A DNA stretch of 64,000 bases from an uncultured Draconibacterium sp. (GTDB taxonomy: Bacteria; Bacteroidota; Bacteroidia; Bacteroidales; Prolixibacteraceae), in contig NZ_OY781464.1 in the NCBI RefSeq assembly GCF_963676735.1, positions 1,149,001-1,213,000 of the forward strand, read 5' to 3'. The position numbers and the translations under genes are program-made. Shown in pieces: positions 53,909 to 62,853 of this stretch. Under the pieces are notes generated by a model that made no database searches, was not told the origin of the DNA, and worked only from the letters and a program-made list of their open reading frames with translations. Every line of letters begins with the position of its first letter. The first letter of the stretch is position 1.

Positions 53909-55384
53909 ATGGGAAATTATTTCAATTCAATTCCTTTACGGATACAGTTAGAAGAGTTAGGAAAATGTGACTTTATGGATCAGTCGGAATTTTCTGACGG
54001 AGTGGAAAAACTTAAAGGAAAGCAGATAGTAGTGCTTGGTTGTGGTGCTCAGGGCTTAAACCAGGGCTTAAACCTTCGCGATAGCGGGCTGAACGTAGCT
54101 TATGCATTGCGCCAGGTGGCAATTGATGAAAAACGTGCATCGTTTTTAAATGCTACTGAAAATGGTTTTGAAGTAGGTACTTTCGAAGAATTGGTTCCCA
54201 AAGCTGATTTGGTGCTTAACTTAACGCCAGATAAACAACACACTCCGGTAGTGAATAAGGTGGTGCCGTTAATGAAAAAAGGTGCTTGTTTGGCCTACTC
54301 TCACGGTTTTAATATTGTAGAAGAGGGAATGCAAATTCGCGATGATATTACCGTAATAATGGTGGCACCAAAGTCGCCCGGTTCAGAAGTTAGAGCGGAA
54401 TATGTGCGTGGATTTGGAGTTCCTACACTGATAGCGGTACACCGCGAAAACGACCCAAATGGCGATGGATTGGAGATTGCAAAAGCCTATGCCGTTGGTA
54501 CCGGAGGACACAAGGCCGGCGTGTTGAAATCGTCGTTTGTGGCTGAGGTAAAATCTGACCTTATGGGTGAGCAAACAATTTTATGTGGATTGTTGCAAAC
54601 CGGTTCTATACTGTGTTTCGATAAAATGATTGAAAAAGGAATTGATGCAGGTTATGCGTCAAAACTAATTCAGTATGGTTGGGAAACAATTACCGAAGCA
54701 CTAAAACTCGGAGGTATTACCAACATGATGGATCGTTTGTCGAATCCGGCAAAAATTGAAGCCTACAAATTATCAGAAGAATTAAAGGAAATAATGCGCC
54801 CCTTATTCGAAAAACACATGGATGACATTATGAGTGGAACTTTCTCTACAACCATGATGGAAGACTGGGCTAACGATGATAAAAACTTGCTGGGATGGCG
54901 CGCTGCTACCGGCGAAACAGCTTTCGAGAAAACACCTGCAGGCGACCTTGAAATTACCGAGCAAGAGTATTTCGACAATGGTACCTTAATGGTAGCTTTT
55001 GTAAAATCAGGGGTAGAGCTGGCTTTTGAAGTAATGACAGAATCTGGAATTAAAGAGGAATCAGCTTACTACGAATCGTTACACGAAACTCCGCTGATTG
55101 CCAATACAATTGCCCGTAAAAAACTTTTCGAAATGAATCGTACGATTTCGGATACTGCAGAGTATGGTTGTTACCTTTTTGACCATGCCTGTAAACCTTT
55201 ATTGACCGATTTTATGAAGAAAATTGAAACGAACGTTATCGGAACAAATTTCAATGAAGGAATGGATGCTCATGTGGATAACAAAGAATTGATTGAAATT
55301 AACGACGAAATTCGTTACCACGATGTGGAAATAATTGGTGCCGAATTGCGCGATGCAATGGAAGCCATGAAATCAATTATTTAA
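53909..55384 (+). CDS. ilvC: Ketol-acid reductoisomerase, class II (long form)
   Basis: A 491-residue enzyme that converts acetolactate to dihydroxyvalerate with NADPH in valine and isoleucine synthesis. The Rossmann motif VVLGCGAQGLNQGLNLRDSG lies near residues 42-61; catalytic Glu/Asp/Lys sit in SFVAEVKSDLMGEQTILCG near 210-228 and in the duplicated C-terminal domain (EYFDNGTLMVAFVKSGVELAFEVM). The length, with a doubled C-terminal knotted domain, is that of the E. coli-type class II enzyme. It stands alone here, without other ilv or leu genes, and ends at a strong terminator. Confidence 0.96.
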   Translation: MGNYFNSIPLRIQLEELGKCDFMDQSEFSDGVEKLKGKQIVVLGCGAQGLNQGLNLRDSGLNVAYALRQVAIDEKRASFLNATENGFEVGTFEELVPKADLVLNLTPDKQHTPVVNKVVPLMKKGACLAYSHGFNIVEEGMQIRDDITVIMVAPKSPGSEVRAEYVRGFGVPTLIAVHRENDPNGDGLEIAKAYAVGTGGHKAGVLKSSFVAEVKSDLMGEQTILCGLLQTGSILCFDKMIEKGIDAGYASKLIQYGWETITEALKLGGITNMMDRLSNPAKIEAYKLSEELKEIMRPLFEKHMDDIMSGTFSTTMMEDWANDDKNLLGWRAATGETAFEKTPAGDLEITEQEYFDNGTLMVAFVKSGVELAFEVMTESGIKEESAYYESLHETPLIANTIARKKLFEMNRTISDTAEYGCYLFDHACKPLLTDFMKKIETNVIGTNFNEGMDAHVDNKELIEINDEIRYHDVEIIGAELRDAMEAMKSII

Positions 55385-55422
55385 TTGATCTGAAAAAAAA
55401 CAGACGATTATATATTTTTATT

Positions 55423-55460
55423 ACCGGCTCTGCCTTTACAGGTAGGGCCGGTTTTCTTTT
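55423..55460 (+). terminator. Strong Rho-independent terminator after ilvC
   Basis: ACCGGCTCTGCCT (55423-55435) pairs at all 13 positions (two G-U) with AGGTAGGGCCGGT (55440-55452) around TTAC, followed by TTTCTTTT. Confidence 0.95.
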
Positions 55461-55536
55461 ATACCTACCTCTGCCAAATAAAGTAAGACGCATCGTAAAA
55501 TAAGCAGTTCTTAATGTATTGAGTTATCTATATGTT

Positions 55537-55544
55537 TATATTTG
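55537..55544 (+). promoter_or_regulatory. Candidate -7 promoter box of the metal-efflux permease gene
   Basis: TATATTTG, exact TAnnTTTG, 50 bases before the ATG at 55595. A TTG at 55519 is too close for a normal -33 spacing. Confidence 0.5.
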
Positions 55545-55594
55545 CAGAAATAAGGTTGTTGAAATCAAGCAACAGACCTTGAAAAAGGAAAAGG

Positions 55595-56911
55595 ATGACA
55601 TACATTCAACAATACCTCGGAGAACTTTGGTACCTGATAATGGAAATGGCGCCATGGTTGGTGTTGGGATTAATTTTTGCCGGTGCGCTAAAAGTATATT
55701 TCCCGCAGAAACATATCGACAGATACATGGGGAAGGCCAATTTTAAATCGGCATTAAACGGGTCTTTACTTGGTATTCCTATGCCTTTATGTTCGTGTGG
55801 CGTAATACCAACGGGCATCTCTTTTTATAAAAATGGTGCCTCAAAAGGAGCTAGTAACTCCTTTCTGATTTCCACACCCCAAACCGGTGTCGATTCCATT
55901 TTGGCAACCTATTCAATGCTGGGGTGGCCCTTTGCTGTTTTGCGTCCGCTAGTGGCTTTTGTTACCGGAGTTGCCGGTGGCGTGTTAACCAATATTTTTG
56001 TAAAAGACAAACCAAAGCCTAAAGCAAACCCTTCAGCTTTTGCGAACTTCTCGCTTGATGTGGCAACGGTAAAAGGCGAACCAAGTTGTGCAGATGATGA
56101 CTGTGGATGCCACGATGAGGAAGAGAATGATCAGCGGCATTCGCTGGTTCGTGTCGTTGATTATGCTTTTATTGAATTATTGCAGGATATAGCCCGCTGG
56201 CTTATTATTGGCTTTTTACTGGCTGCACTTATTTCGGTGGTTTTACCCAACGATTTTTTTAGCCGTTTTCAAGGCCTCGGAATGATTGAAATACTTGTTG
56301 TATTGGTAGCATCTGTTCCGATTTATATTTGTGCAACAGGTTCAATTCCCATCGCAGCCGTACTCTTAATGAAAGGCGTTTCGCCCGGTGCAGCCCTTGT
56401 ATTCTTAATGGCCGGGCCCGCTACCAATGTGGCAACAATTACCGTGTTAGGCAAAACTATGGGCCGAAAATCACTTTTGATTTACCTGGCTACAATTATA
56501 GGCGGTGCTGTATTTTTTGGTTGGTTAACCAACCTTTTAATTCCTGCCGATTTTATATTATCAAAAATTACCATGTTGCATGACGGAACGCATAACCACG
56601 AGGTGTTGCCGAAATGGTTGCAATGGTTTTCATCAATATTACTGATTGGTACAATGGTTTTGGGGTATTTCTTAAAAGACTTTTTTAAAAGAAAGCGAGT
56701 TGCCGAAATTACAGGCGAAACCTTTACTGTTGAAGGAATGACTTGTTCGCATTGTGAAGCAAACGTGGTGAGTAATCTGAAGAAAATAAAGGGTGTTAAA
56801 AGTGTAGTGGCTGATAGCAAAAGAAATACCGTTAAAGTTAGCGGCTCGCGTTACAAAAAAGAAAAGATAAAAGAATCGGTAAATAATTTAGGCTATCGTT
56901 TTATTGGATGA
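55595..56911 (+). CDS. SO_0444-type Cu/Zn efflux permease fused to an HMA metal-binding domain
   Basis: A 438-residue inner-membrane protein. The permease (PF03773-like) has the PMPLCSCGVIPTGISFYKNGASKGASNSFLIS motif near residues 63-95, and the second repeat with ICATGSIPIAAVLLMKGVSPGAALVFLMAGPATNV near 245-280. A cytosolic loop near 165-180 is rich in Cys, Asp and His (CADDDCGCHDEEE). The last 70 residues form a heavy-metal-associated domain with GMTCSHCEANV near residue 381. Together these suggest a copper or zinc exporter with built-in metal handoff. The sequence before the ATG (AAAAAGGAAAAGG) is purine-rich. Metal specificity is inferred. Confidence 0.88.
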   Translation: MTYIQQYLGELWYLIMEMAPWLVLGLIFAGALKVYFPQKHIDRYMGKANFKSALNGSLLGIPMPLCSCGVIPTGISFYKNGASKGASNSFLISTPQTGVDSILATYSMLGWPFAVLRPLVAFVTGVAGGVLTNIFVKDKPKPKANPSAFANFSLDVATVKGEPSCADDDCGCHDEEENDQRHSLVRVVDYAFIELLQDIARWLIIGFLLAALISVVLPNDFFSRFQGLGMIEILVVLVASVPIYICATGSIPIAAVLLMKGVSPGAALVFLMAGPATNVATITVLGKTMGRKSLLIYLATIIGGAVFFGWLTNLLIPADFILSKITMLHDGTHNHEVLPKWLQWFSSILLIGTMVLGYFLKDFFKRKRVAEITGETFTVEGMTCSHCEANVVSNLKKIKGVKSVVADSKRNTVKVSGSRYKKEKIKESVNNLGYRFIG

Positions 56912-56944
56912 GGGTGAGTTCTTTTTACCTTTAACTAAAAAAAG

Positions 56945-57613
56945 ATGATTCGATTCATAGTACCGGTTGTTTTCGTTGTTCTTCTGGCCTTTTCGAGTTG
57001 TGGTCACCGTTCAGGGCAGAACAAAAAAACACCCGAAAAACAGAATTCTGCACAAAAGGTACCTGAAGGCTGGCAGACATTATTTGATGGTCAATCGTTA
57101 GGGAAATGGCAAATTACCTCGTTTGGTACTGAGGGGCCGGTTATGGTAACAGACGGAAAATTGGTAATTAATTATGGCGATGGTTGTAGCGGAATAACCT
57201 GGACAGATACTTTCCCAAAGATAAATTATGAGATACAGCTGGAAGCGCGCAAAACGGTGGGTAATGATTTTTTTTGCGGATTAACCTTCCCGGTTAATAA
57301 TGATTTCTGTTCGCTGATAATTGGCGGGTGGGGAGGCCCTGTTGTTGGTTTAAGTTGTATTGATGGTGTAGATGCATCGGAAAACCAAACGAAAGTTTTA
57401 AAACATTTTGAGAAAGATGTGTGGTATGCTGTGCGCCTACAGGTAAGCGATACAAAAATAATGGCCTGGATTGACGATGAGCAAATGGTAGACCTTTCGT
57501 ATCCTGAAGTTGAACTTACGATTCGGCCGGAAGTGAGTCTATCAAAACCCTTTGGCATTTGCACCTGGCAAACCACCGCCGAATTACGAAATATTTTTAT
57601 CCGTAGGTTTTAA
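56945..57613 (+). CDS. Lipoprotein with a DUF1080-like (concanavalin-fold) domain
   Basis: A 222-residue lipoprotein (lipobox FSSC near residue 20). After a charged linker (GQNKKTPEKQNSAQKV) comes the usual DUF1080 opening GWQTLFDGQSLGKWQI and a lectin-like beta-sandwich ending in ICTWQTTAELRNIFIRR. Members are called 3-keto-disaccharide hydrolases in some databases, but activity for this protein is not established. It lies 33 bases after the permease gene, possibly in the same transcript, and converges with the helicase gene. Confidence 0.7.
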   Translation: MIRFIVPVVFVVLLAFSSCGHRSGQNKKTPEKQNSAQKVPEGWQTLFDGQSLGKWQITSFGTEGPVMVTDGKLVINYGDGCSGITWTDTFPKINYEIQLEARKTVGNDFFCGLTFPVNNDFCSLIIGGWGGPVVGLSCIDGVDASENQTKVLKHFEKDVWYAVRLQVSDTKIMAWIDDEQMVDLSYPEVELTIRPEVSLSKPFGICTWQTTAELRNIFIRRF

Positions 57614-57638
57614 ATTACCACTAACACCAGCAGTACAC

Positions 57639-58874
57639 CTATTTACGTTTTTTCTTTTTGGCAGCTTTACGTTCTTTTTCGTTATCGCGCATTAATTTTT
57701 GCCAGTTATAATCGGTATCTTTGGTAAAATCGAGGGTTTCAAGGTAGTCTTGTTTTTCAATTTCCAAACGCGAAATTTCTTTCCCTAAAAAGCCCTCAAT
57801 CTCTTCCAGAATTTCACGTTCTTCGTTGCTGCAAAACGATACAGCTTTGCCTCTCTGATTTCCGCGGCCTGTTCTTCCCACCCGGTGAACGTAATTCTCA
57901 GCCACTTCAGGCAAGTCATAATTTACCACAAAATCAACATCCGGAATATCGATCCCTCGTGCGCTAACATCGGTGGCAATTAATAGCTTAAGTTCTCCGG
58001 TTTTAAAACGGTTCATGGTGCTGTCGCGCTCCGCCTGATCTTTATCGCTGTGTATGGTTTCGCTTTTAATAGCAACGCGTTCCATTGCTTTTTTTACACG
58101 TTCGGCTCGTACTTTTGTTCGCACAAAGGCAAGAATTTTGGCCTCCTTGTTTTCGTCAACCAACCGTTCAAGAAATGCACGTTTATCGTCCATTTCAATA
58201 AAGGCCACCTGGTGCTCGATGGTTTTTGCCACCGGATTTTTTGGCGAAATCTGAATGCGTATCGGTTTGTTAACGAGCGAGTAAGCCAGTTTTTTTATTT
58301 TTTTATTGATTGTGGCTGAAAAGAATAAAGTTTGTCTTTTTTTCGGCAACAGACGAACCAGGTCGTTAATGTCGTTTATAAAACCCAGGTCGAGCATATG
58401 GTCGGCTTCATCAAGGATTAGCGTTTTTACCTGGTCGAGCCGTATAACCTGTTGACTCACCAAATCGAATAAACGCCCCGGAGTAGCCACCAGGATATCG
58501 GTGCCACTTTTTAATCTGCTGATTTGAGGATCCTGGCTTACTCCACCAATAATAACAGTTGTTTTAACACCGGTATTTCTTGCAATTGAAGTAAAAACCC
58601 CGCTAATTTGTTGCGCAAGTTCGTGCGTAGGTGCCATTACCAGACAACTAATTCCCTGCGATTTTCGTTGATGCTTTAATTGTTGGATATTGTGCACAAC
58701 AGGAATGGCAAATGCTGCTGTTTTCCCGGTCCCGGTTTGGGCAATTGCCAGTACATCTTCTCCTTTTAATACTGGGGGAATAGCCTTAAACTGGATATCG
58801 GTTGGCCTGCGGAATCCGCTCTTTTCCAGGTTGTTTTTTATGGTGTGGGATATGGAATAATCCTCAAATCTCAT
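57639..58874 (-). CDS. DEAD-box RNA helicase (RhlE-like)
   Basis: A 411-residue helicase started at ATG 58874 (MRFEDYSIS); an ATG at 58925 would add 17 residues not typical of the family. Q motif GFRRPTDIQFKAIP, Walker A AQTGTGKT, PTHELAQQ, TPGRL, DEAD in LILDEADHMLDLG, SAT in FFSATINKKI, and C-terminal ATDVSARGIDIPDV and HRVGRTGRGNQRG. It ends in a basic tail (KERKAAKKKKRK) likely to bind RNA. Such helicases unwind RNA in ribosome assembly or mRNA decay. It faces the DUF1080-like gene tail to tail with 25 bases between. Confidence 0.95.
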   Translation of the reverse strand: MRFEDYSISHTIKNNLEKSGFRRPTDIQFKAIPPVLKGEDVLAIAQTGTGKTAAFAIPVVHNIQQLKHQRKSQGISCLVMAPTHELAQQISGVFTSIARNTGVKTTVIIGGVSQDPQISRLKSGTDILVATPGRLFDLVSQQVIRLDQVKTLILDEADHMLDLGFINDINDLVRLLPKKRQTLFFSATINKKIKKLAYSLVNKPIRIQISPKNPVAKTIEHQVAFIEMDDKRAFLERLVDENKEAKILAFVRTKVRAERVKKAMERVAIKSETIHSDKDQAERDSTMNRFKTGELKLLIATDVSARGIDIPDVDFVVNYDLPEVAENYVHRVGRTGRGNQRGKAVSFCSNEEREILEEIEGFLGKEISRLEIEKQDYLETLDFTKDTDYNWQKLMRDNEKERKAAKKKKRK

Positions 58875-58974
58875 TTTGCTTATTTTGCCGCAAAGATAGG
58901 CGAATTTATTTAGGGTAAGAATCAAAAGGTTAAGCTTCGCCTTATTGACTGCTGAAATTAAAAGTATTGTTATT

Positions 58975-59388
58975 TTAAAGCGTTGCCCAAATACGCGCCA
59001 GCGAGAAACCCGGAGCTTTTATATTTAAATCCAAAAAATAACCGAAAGGAGTTTGTGCCGTTTCAAATTCGGCATTTTTAAGGCGTTTCTCGGCTAGGTC
59101 AAACAATTCTTTAGTAAACTCAACTGAAGCTTTCGATTCGGATAAATGAGCAAAAGAGTGCAAAATAACACGCTTGCAATTGTTTTTTCGAGCTGTCCAT
59201 TTTAAATGATTTACCAACTTTTTTTCGCGGCTTTTAACGTCTTTTTCTTCATCGCTTGCTTCAACCTGAATAAAAGCTAAAATCGAATCTGAATACGCAG
59301 CTCCTTTTGTAATATCTTCAACGGCATCGAGATTTTTCTGTGCAGGTTGATACGAAAACTCATCGACATACATTACCAATACCTTCAT
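58975..59388 (-). CDS. Free-standing archaeal-type ThrRS editing domain protein
   Basis: A 137-residue protein from ATG 59388 (MKVLVMYVDEFSYQP); an in-frame start at 59427 adds 13 residues and is less likely. The pattern KVLVMYVDEF at the start, KRVILHSFAHLSESKAS in the middle and ETAQTPFGYFLDLNIKAPGFSLARIW at the end matches the editing domain found at the N-terminus of archaeal threonyl-tRNA synthetases (PF08915), which has the D-aminoacyl-tRNA deacylase fold. Here it is alone with no synthetase body. It may clear misacylated or D-aminoacyl-tRNA; this is inference from fold. Confidence 0.75.
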   Translation of the reverse strand: MKVLVMYVDEFSYQPAQKNLDAVEDITKGAAYSDSILAFIQVEASDEEKDVKSREKKLVNHLKWTARKNNCKRVILHSFAHLSESKASVEFTKELFDLAEKRLKNAEFETAQTPFGYFLDLNIKAPGFSLARIWATL

Positions 59389-59603
59389 TTTACAAATTTT
59401 TGGCAAAGATACTATTAAAACATTCATGATTTCCGGGAATCATCAACAGGAATGAGAGTATAACTTCATTCGACTAACTCTCCCTTTCTACTCGTAAAGA
59501 TGAAAGTTTATGTAGTAACAACAAGCAGGGTGAGTTTTTTAATTTGAATCAGATTTTGCTACTCATTTTTATTGAACTCTTAGAAAAAAAAGCTGGCGAA
59601 ATA

Positions 59604-60077
59604 TCATTTCCCTGCAGCATTGGCCAGTAACTCTTCTGATAATTTTGTAGTCCAGGCACAAAGTGCGGCAATTTGTTCGTCGCTCAATTTTGCTTTGGGG
59701 TGCAAGGTGCTGTATGATTTTAGCGGCATGGTTTTTCGCTCGGTTTCCTGGCACACTTCTTCAAGCATCGTAATCTTCTCAAAAATATCCATCGTTTCCC
59801 ATTCCGAAAAGTTAAGTTCTGACTTTCCATGCTGAATGTGTTTGTCAATAATCCACGATACGGGTGCAATTTTGTTGTACCAGAGGTAGTTGGTTTGGTT
59901 AGAATGGCAATCTAAACAGGCAGCTGTTAAAATCTGCCTGATGTTTTCCGGTACTTCCTCTTGCTTAAAAATATGCTTGCTGCTAACCTGTTCATTATTC
60001 TTTTCGGTTTGAAAGAATTGTATCACAATAAAAGTAAGCAGCAAGAGTACTAAGAAAAATCGTAAAAACCGACGCAT
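59604..60077 (-). CDS. Haem-binding domain protein with CxxCH, membrane-anchored
   Basis: A 157-residue protein from ATG 60077 (MRRFLRFFLVLLLLTFIVIQ, an N-terminal membrane anchor). The upstream in-frame start at 60125 would overlap the neighbouring gene and add a basic tail. A single CLDCH haem c motif lies near residue 53, in the Haem_bd domain layout (ACLDCHSNQTNYLWYNKIAPVSW and later AKLSDEQIAALCAWTT). It would act in the periplasm in electron transfer or haem sensing. It begins one base after the stop of the upstream haem-binding gene, so the two are translated together. Confidence 0.85.
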   Translation of the reverse strand: MRRFLRFFLVLLLLTFIVIQFFQTEKNNEQVSSKHIFKQEEVPENIRQILTAACLDCHSNQTNYLWYNKIAPVSWIIDKHIQHGKSELNFSEWETMDIFEKITMLEEVCQETERKTMPLKSYSTLHPKAKLSDEQIAALCAWTTKLSEELLANAAGK

Positions 60078-60078
60078 A

Positions 60079-60459
60079 TTAAATTCCTTTAACCAAAGTC
60101 TCCGCCTCTTTTTTCGACCACTCAATCAATACTTTTTTATCCGCATCGCTCAAAGCTTTTTCCGGAAATCGTTCTAAAAATTTCTTCGGAGGCATATCAT
60201 TTTCTTCCACCACTTCCGAAATTTCTTTATAGGCACTTATTTGCTTAATTTTAGAGAGGCTGTCCAGCTTTTTAAAATCAAGTGCGTCTTTACCATCCTC
60301 ATTTTTCGAGTCGGTGTTGTGACAGCCAAAACACGATTTGTCGATTACTGCCTTAACATTCTCTGGCATAACGCTTTTTTTCTCAGGCTTATCCGAGCCA
60401 ATGGCAATAAAACTTACAATAACAAATACAGAAACAAAAAGGAAGAATGATTTTTTCAT
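60079..60459 (-). CDS. Small secreted cytochrome c-like protein with CxxCH
   Basis: A 126-residue protein with a signal peptide (MKKSFFLFVSVFVIVSFIAI) and one haem c motif, SCFGCHNTDSK, near residue 43. EENDMPPKKFLERFPEKALSDADKKVLIEWSKKEAETL near the end carries a Met that could be the distal haem ligand. The partner gene downstream on the same strand encodes a second haem-binding protein, and the two share the layout of one CxxCH followed by an acidic-basic helix region. Probable role is electron transfer in the periplasm; the partner redox protein is unknown. Confidence 0.8.
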   Translation of the reverse strand: MKKSFFLFVSVFVIVSFIAIGSDKPEKKSVMPENVKAVIDKSCFGCHNTDSKNEDGKDALDFKKLDSLSKIKQISAYKEISEVVEENDMPPKKFLERFPEKALSDADKKVLIEWSKKEAETLVKGI

Positions 60460-60608
60460 AATAATTTTTTTTGATTTATTGGTTTATGTACAATATAAAA
60501 CACTTTACTGGAGTTTTTGTTGAAATGTTACATGTTTAACCTGAAATGAGTAAAAAATACGTAATTTACGGCCAAATATTTTTTATCCTTCAAGAAAACC
60601 ATTTGAAG

Positions 60609-62792
60609 ATGCGTTTATACATTCCTGTACTCATTCTATTCCTTTTGGTGGTAAACTCTGTACACGGCCAACTTTCTGAAGGTGGTTTCCCATTGCAGGT
60701 GCTTACATTAAAAAGCGGAGAACCTCCATATAAAAAAATGCCTGTACTGAAGCAACAAGTTATTGATGCCGCTTTGGCAAAAAATCAGTCGGCTCACATG
60801 CAATTAAAAGCCTTAACTTTTGCCCATGCTTTTGAGGTGGATTTTACCCCTGAAAATTCCGGTACCTGGTACACCACCAATTCAGGTGTAAATGTTTGGA
60901 AACTTACCATCGTTTCAGAACGGGCATACTCTCTGAATCTTATTTTCGAGGATTTTAAACTCCATAATAAGGGACGCTTGTTTATTTACAACGAAGAAAC
61001 AAACCACTATTTGGGAGCCTATACTTCGAGGAATAATAAAGCAAGCGAAAAGTTTGCGGTGTCGCCGGTTGCCGGTGAAAGAATTACGGTGCAGTACGAG
61101 GTGCCTGAAGAATTGGGAACACCTTCTGACTTTACAATAAGCAGGGTAAACCATGATTTTATGGGAATTTTGAAGTTTGACAGAAGACCCATTCAGGGGC
61201 AAACTGCCGGCGATTGCAATATTGATGTTAACTGCGAAATTGGAGAACGGTGGAGCCAACTAAAAGATGCGGTTTGCCGGCTAATTGTTGATGGCAGAGA
61301 AGTGTGTTCAGGTACACTTATTAATAATACTGCCGAGGACGAAACTCCTTATGTGTTGTCGGCATCACATTGTTACGACGAATGGGATTTGGCAGAAACC
61401 ACAGTTTATACATTTAATTACGAGAGTCCGTATTGCGCCCCTTTGGATGGTGATCCTATTCATTCCTTATCGGGAGCAGTAATGAAAGCTCATTTTGATA
61501 GCCTGGACTTTGCATTGGTTGAGCTCGATGATATTCCTCCGCCCGATTTCAGACCATACTACGCAGGCTGGGACCGCTCAACAGGTTTACCCGATTCTTC
61601 CCTTAGTATTCATCACCCCATGGGAGATGTGAAGAAAATATCGTTCGACTATGACATGCCCGAGTATGCTACTTTTAAATCATCAACCATTAAAAATCCA
61701 ACCAATGGATCTTTTAAAGTGTTGCGTTGGGATGAAGGTGTGACAGAGGTAGGCTCATCAGGCGGTGCATTATTTAATTTTAACGATCAATTAATTGGTA
61801 CGCTTTCGGGGGGTGCAGCAATGTGTGGTAACCCGGTAAACGATTATTATGCTCGTTTTGCCATGCAGTGGGACTATCGAACCGATTCAACAAAACAATT
61901 AAAATATTGGCTTGACCCTAATGATACAGGTGCAGCAAGTGTTGATGGGAAACAGTTTAATACCAAAGAAGATTTGTGTACTGCCTTTACACATTTAAAC
62001 GATGCGGATGAGCACGGAAATATTGCCATTACCGTTTCCGGAGAAACGAAAGGTTACTGGGGCGGAACAAATTCGGTTGGTATTGATGAGTTTGTTGAGC
62101 GCTTTGCCATTGATGGAAATGAAATTTTGGATGGAGTTGCTTTTGGTGTGGGGCGCCTGGAAAGTAACAATCCAGACAATAAAATTACGGTTAAGGTATA
62201 CAATGGCAATCGTATTCCTGAACAATTGATTTACACCAAAGATGTGTTTGTAAATAACTGGGCTGAGGATGCCATGAATTTTGTTGGCTTCGATGAGTTG
62301 GTAGAACCGGCAGATACCTTTTTTGTTGGATTTGAGTTGAGTGGTATAAATGCAAACGATACTTTTGCCATTTATCAGTCGCTAAGGCAAAATGAACAAG
62401 CTACGAACCATTTTTACCTGAAGCAAAATGGAAGCTGGCAAAGCTTTGCTGCTATGAATACCGAAAACTTTGCAATGGTAAACGTTATTGAATTGGTGGC
62501 CTGCAATTATAGTTTAATAACTGATACTCCGATTGTGGAACAGCCCGAAAATGTATGGCTTTATCCAAATCCAACGGCAGGTGCTTTAACTTTGGAATCA
62601 GATAATGAGATTGACCCGAACAATATTTCGGTGTATAATTTAATAGGGCAGGCTATAGAAACAGAAGTGGAGCAGACCGATATGTATCGCGTAAAAATTA
62701 ATTTATCGGGTAAAACACCGGGCGTTTATTTTGTGCGATTTTCGTATGGCGACTCTTATGTTACCCGAAAAATTTCGTACGTGCCCTGGTAA
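60609..62792 (+). CDS. Secreted trypsin-like serine protease with T9SS type A sorting tail
   Basis: A 727-residue protein from ATG 60609 (MRLYIPVLILFLLVVNSVHG is the signal peptide); the ATG at 60546 would add 21 residues ahead of it. Catalytic triad of the lysyl-endopeptidase/trypsin fold: His in VLSASHCYDEW, Asp in FDSLDFALVELDD, Ser in VGSSGGALFNF, with Cys pairs around. After a further beta domain the C-terminus has the T9SS tail (YPNPTAGALTLES...NISVYNLIGQ...GVYFVRFSYGDSYVTRKI). It should be exported to the surface by the type IX system. This supports a T9SS-bearing lineage. Confidence 0.9.
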   Translation: MRLYIPVLILFLLVVNSVHGQLSEGGFPLQVLTLKSGEPPYKKMPVLKQQVIDAALAKNQSAHMQLKALTFAHAFEVDFTPENSGTWYTTNSGVNVWKLTIVSERAYSLNLIFEDFKLHNKGRLFIYNEETNHYLGAYTSRNNKASEKFAVSPVAGERITVQYEVPEELGTPSDFTISRVNHDFMGILKFDRRPIQGQTAGDCNIDVNCEIGERWSQLKDAVCRLIVDGREVCSGTLINNTAEDETPYVLSASHCYDEWDLAETTVYTFNYESPYCAPLDGDPIHSLSGAVMKAHFDSLDFALVELDDIPPPDFRPYYAGWDRSTGLPDSSLSIHHPMGDVKKISFDYDMPEYATFKSSTIKNPTNGSFKVLRWDEGVTEVGSSGGALFNFNDQLIGTLSGGAAMCGNPVNDYYARFAMQWDYRTDSTKQLKYWLDPNDTGAASVDGKQFNTKEDLCTAFTHLNDADEHGNIAITVSGETKGYWGGTNSVGIDEFVERFAIDGNEILDGVAFGVGRLESNNPDNKITVKVYNGNRIPEQLIYTKDVFVNNWAEDAMNFVGFDELVEPADTFFVGFELSGINANDTFAIYQSLRQNEQATNHFYLKQNGSWQSFAAMNTENFAMVNVIELVACNYSLITDTPIVEQPENVWLYPNPTAGALTLESDNEIDPNNISVYNLIGQAIETEVEQTDMYRVKINLSGKTPGVYFVRFSYGDSYVTRKISYVPW

Positions 62793-62853
62793 AATATACC
62801 GGTCAATTTTGCACGAGCTAAACACATCAAATATTTTGTGGAGGTAACCCGGC

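Noticed and set aside
55519..55746. A 75-codon frame overlapping the start of the metal permease
   Set aside because: Out of frame with the clear permease start at 55595 and overlapping the promoter.
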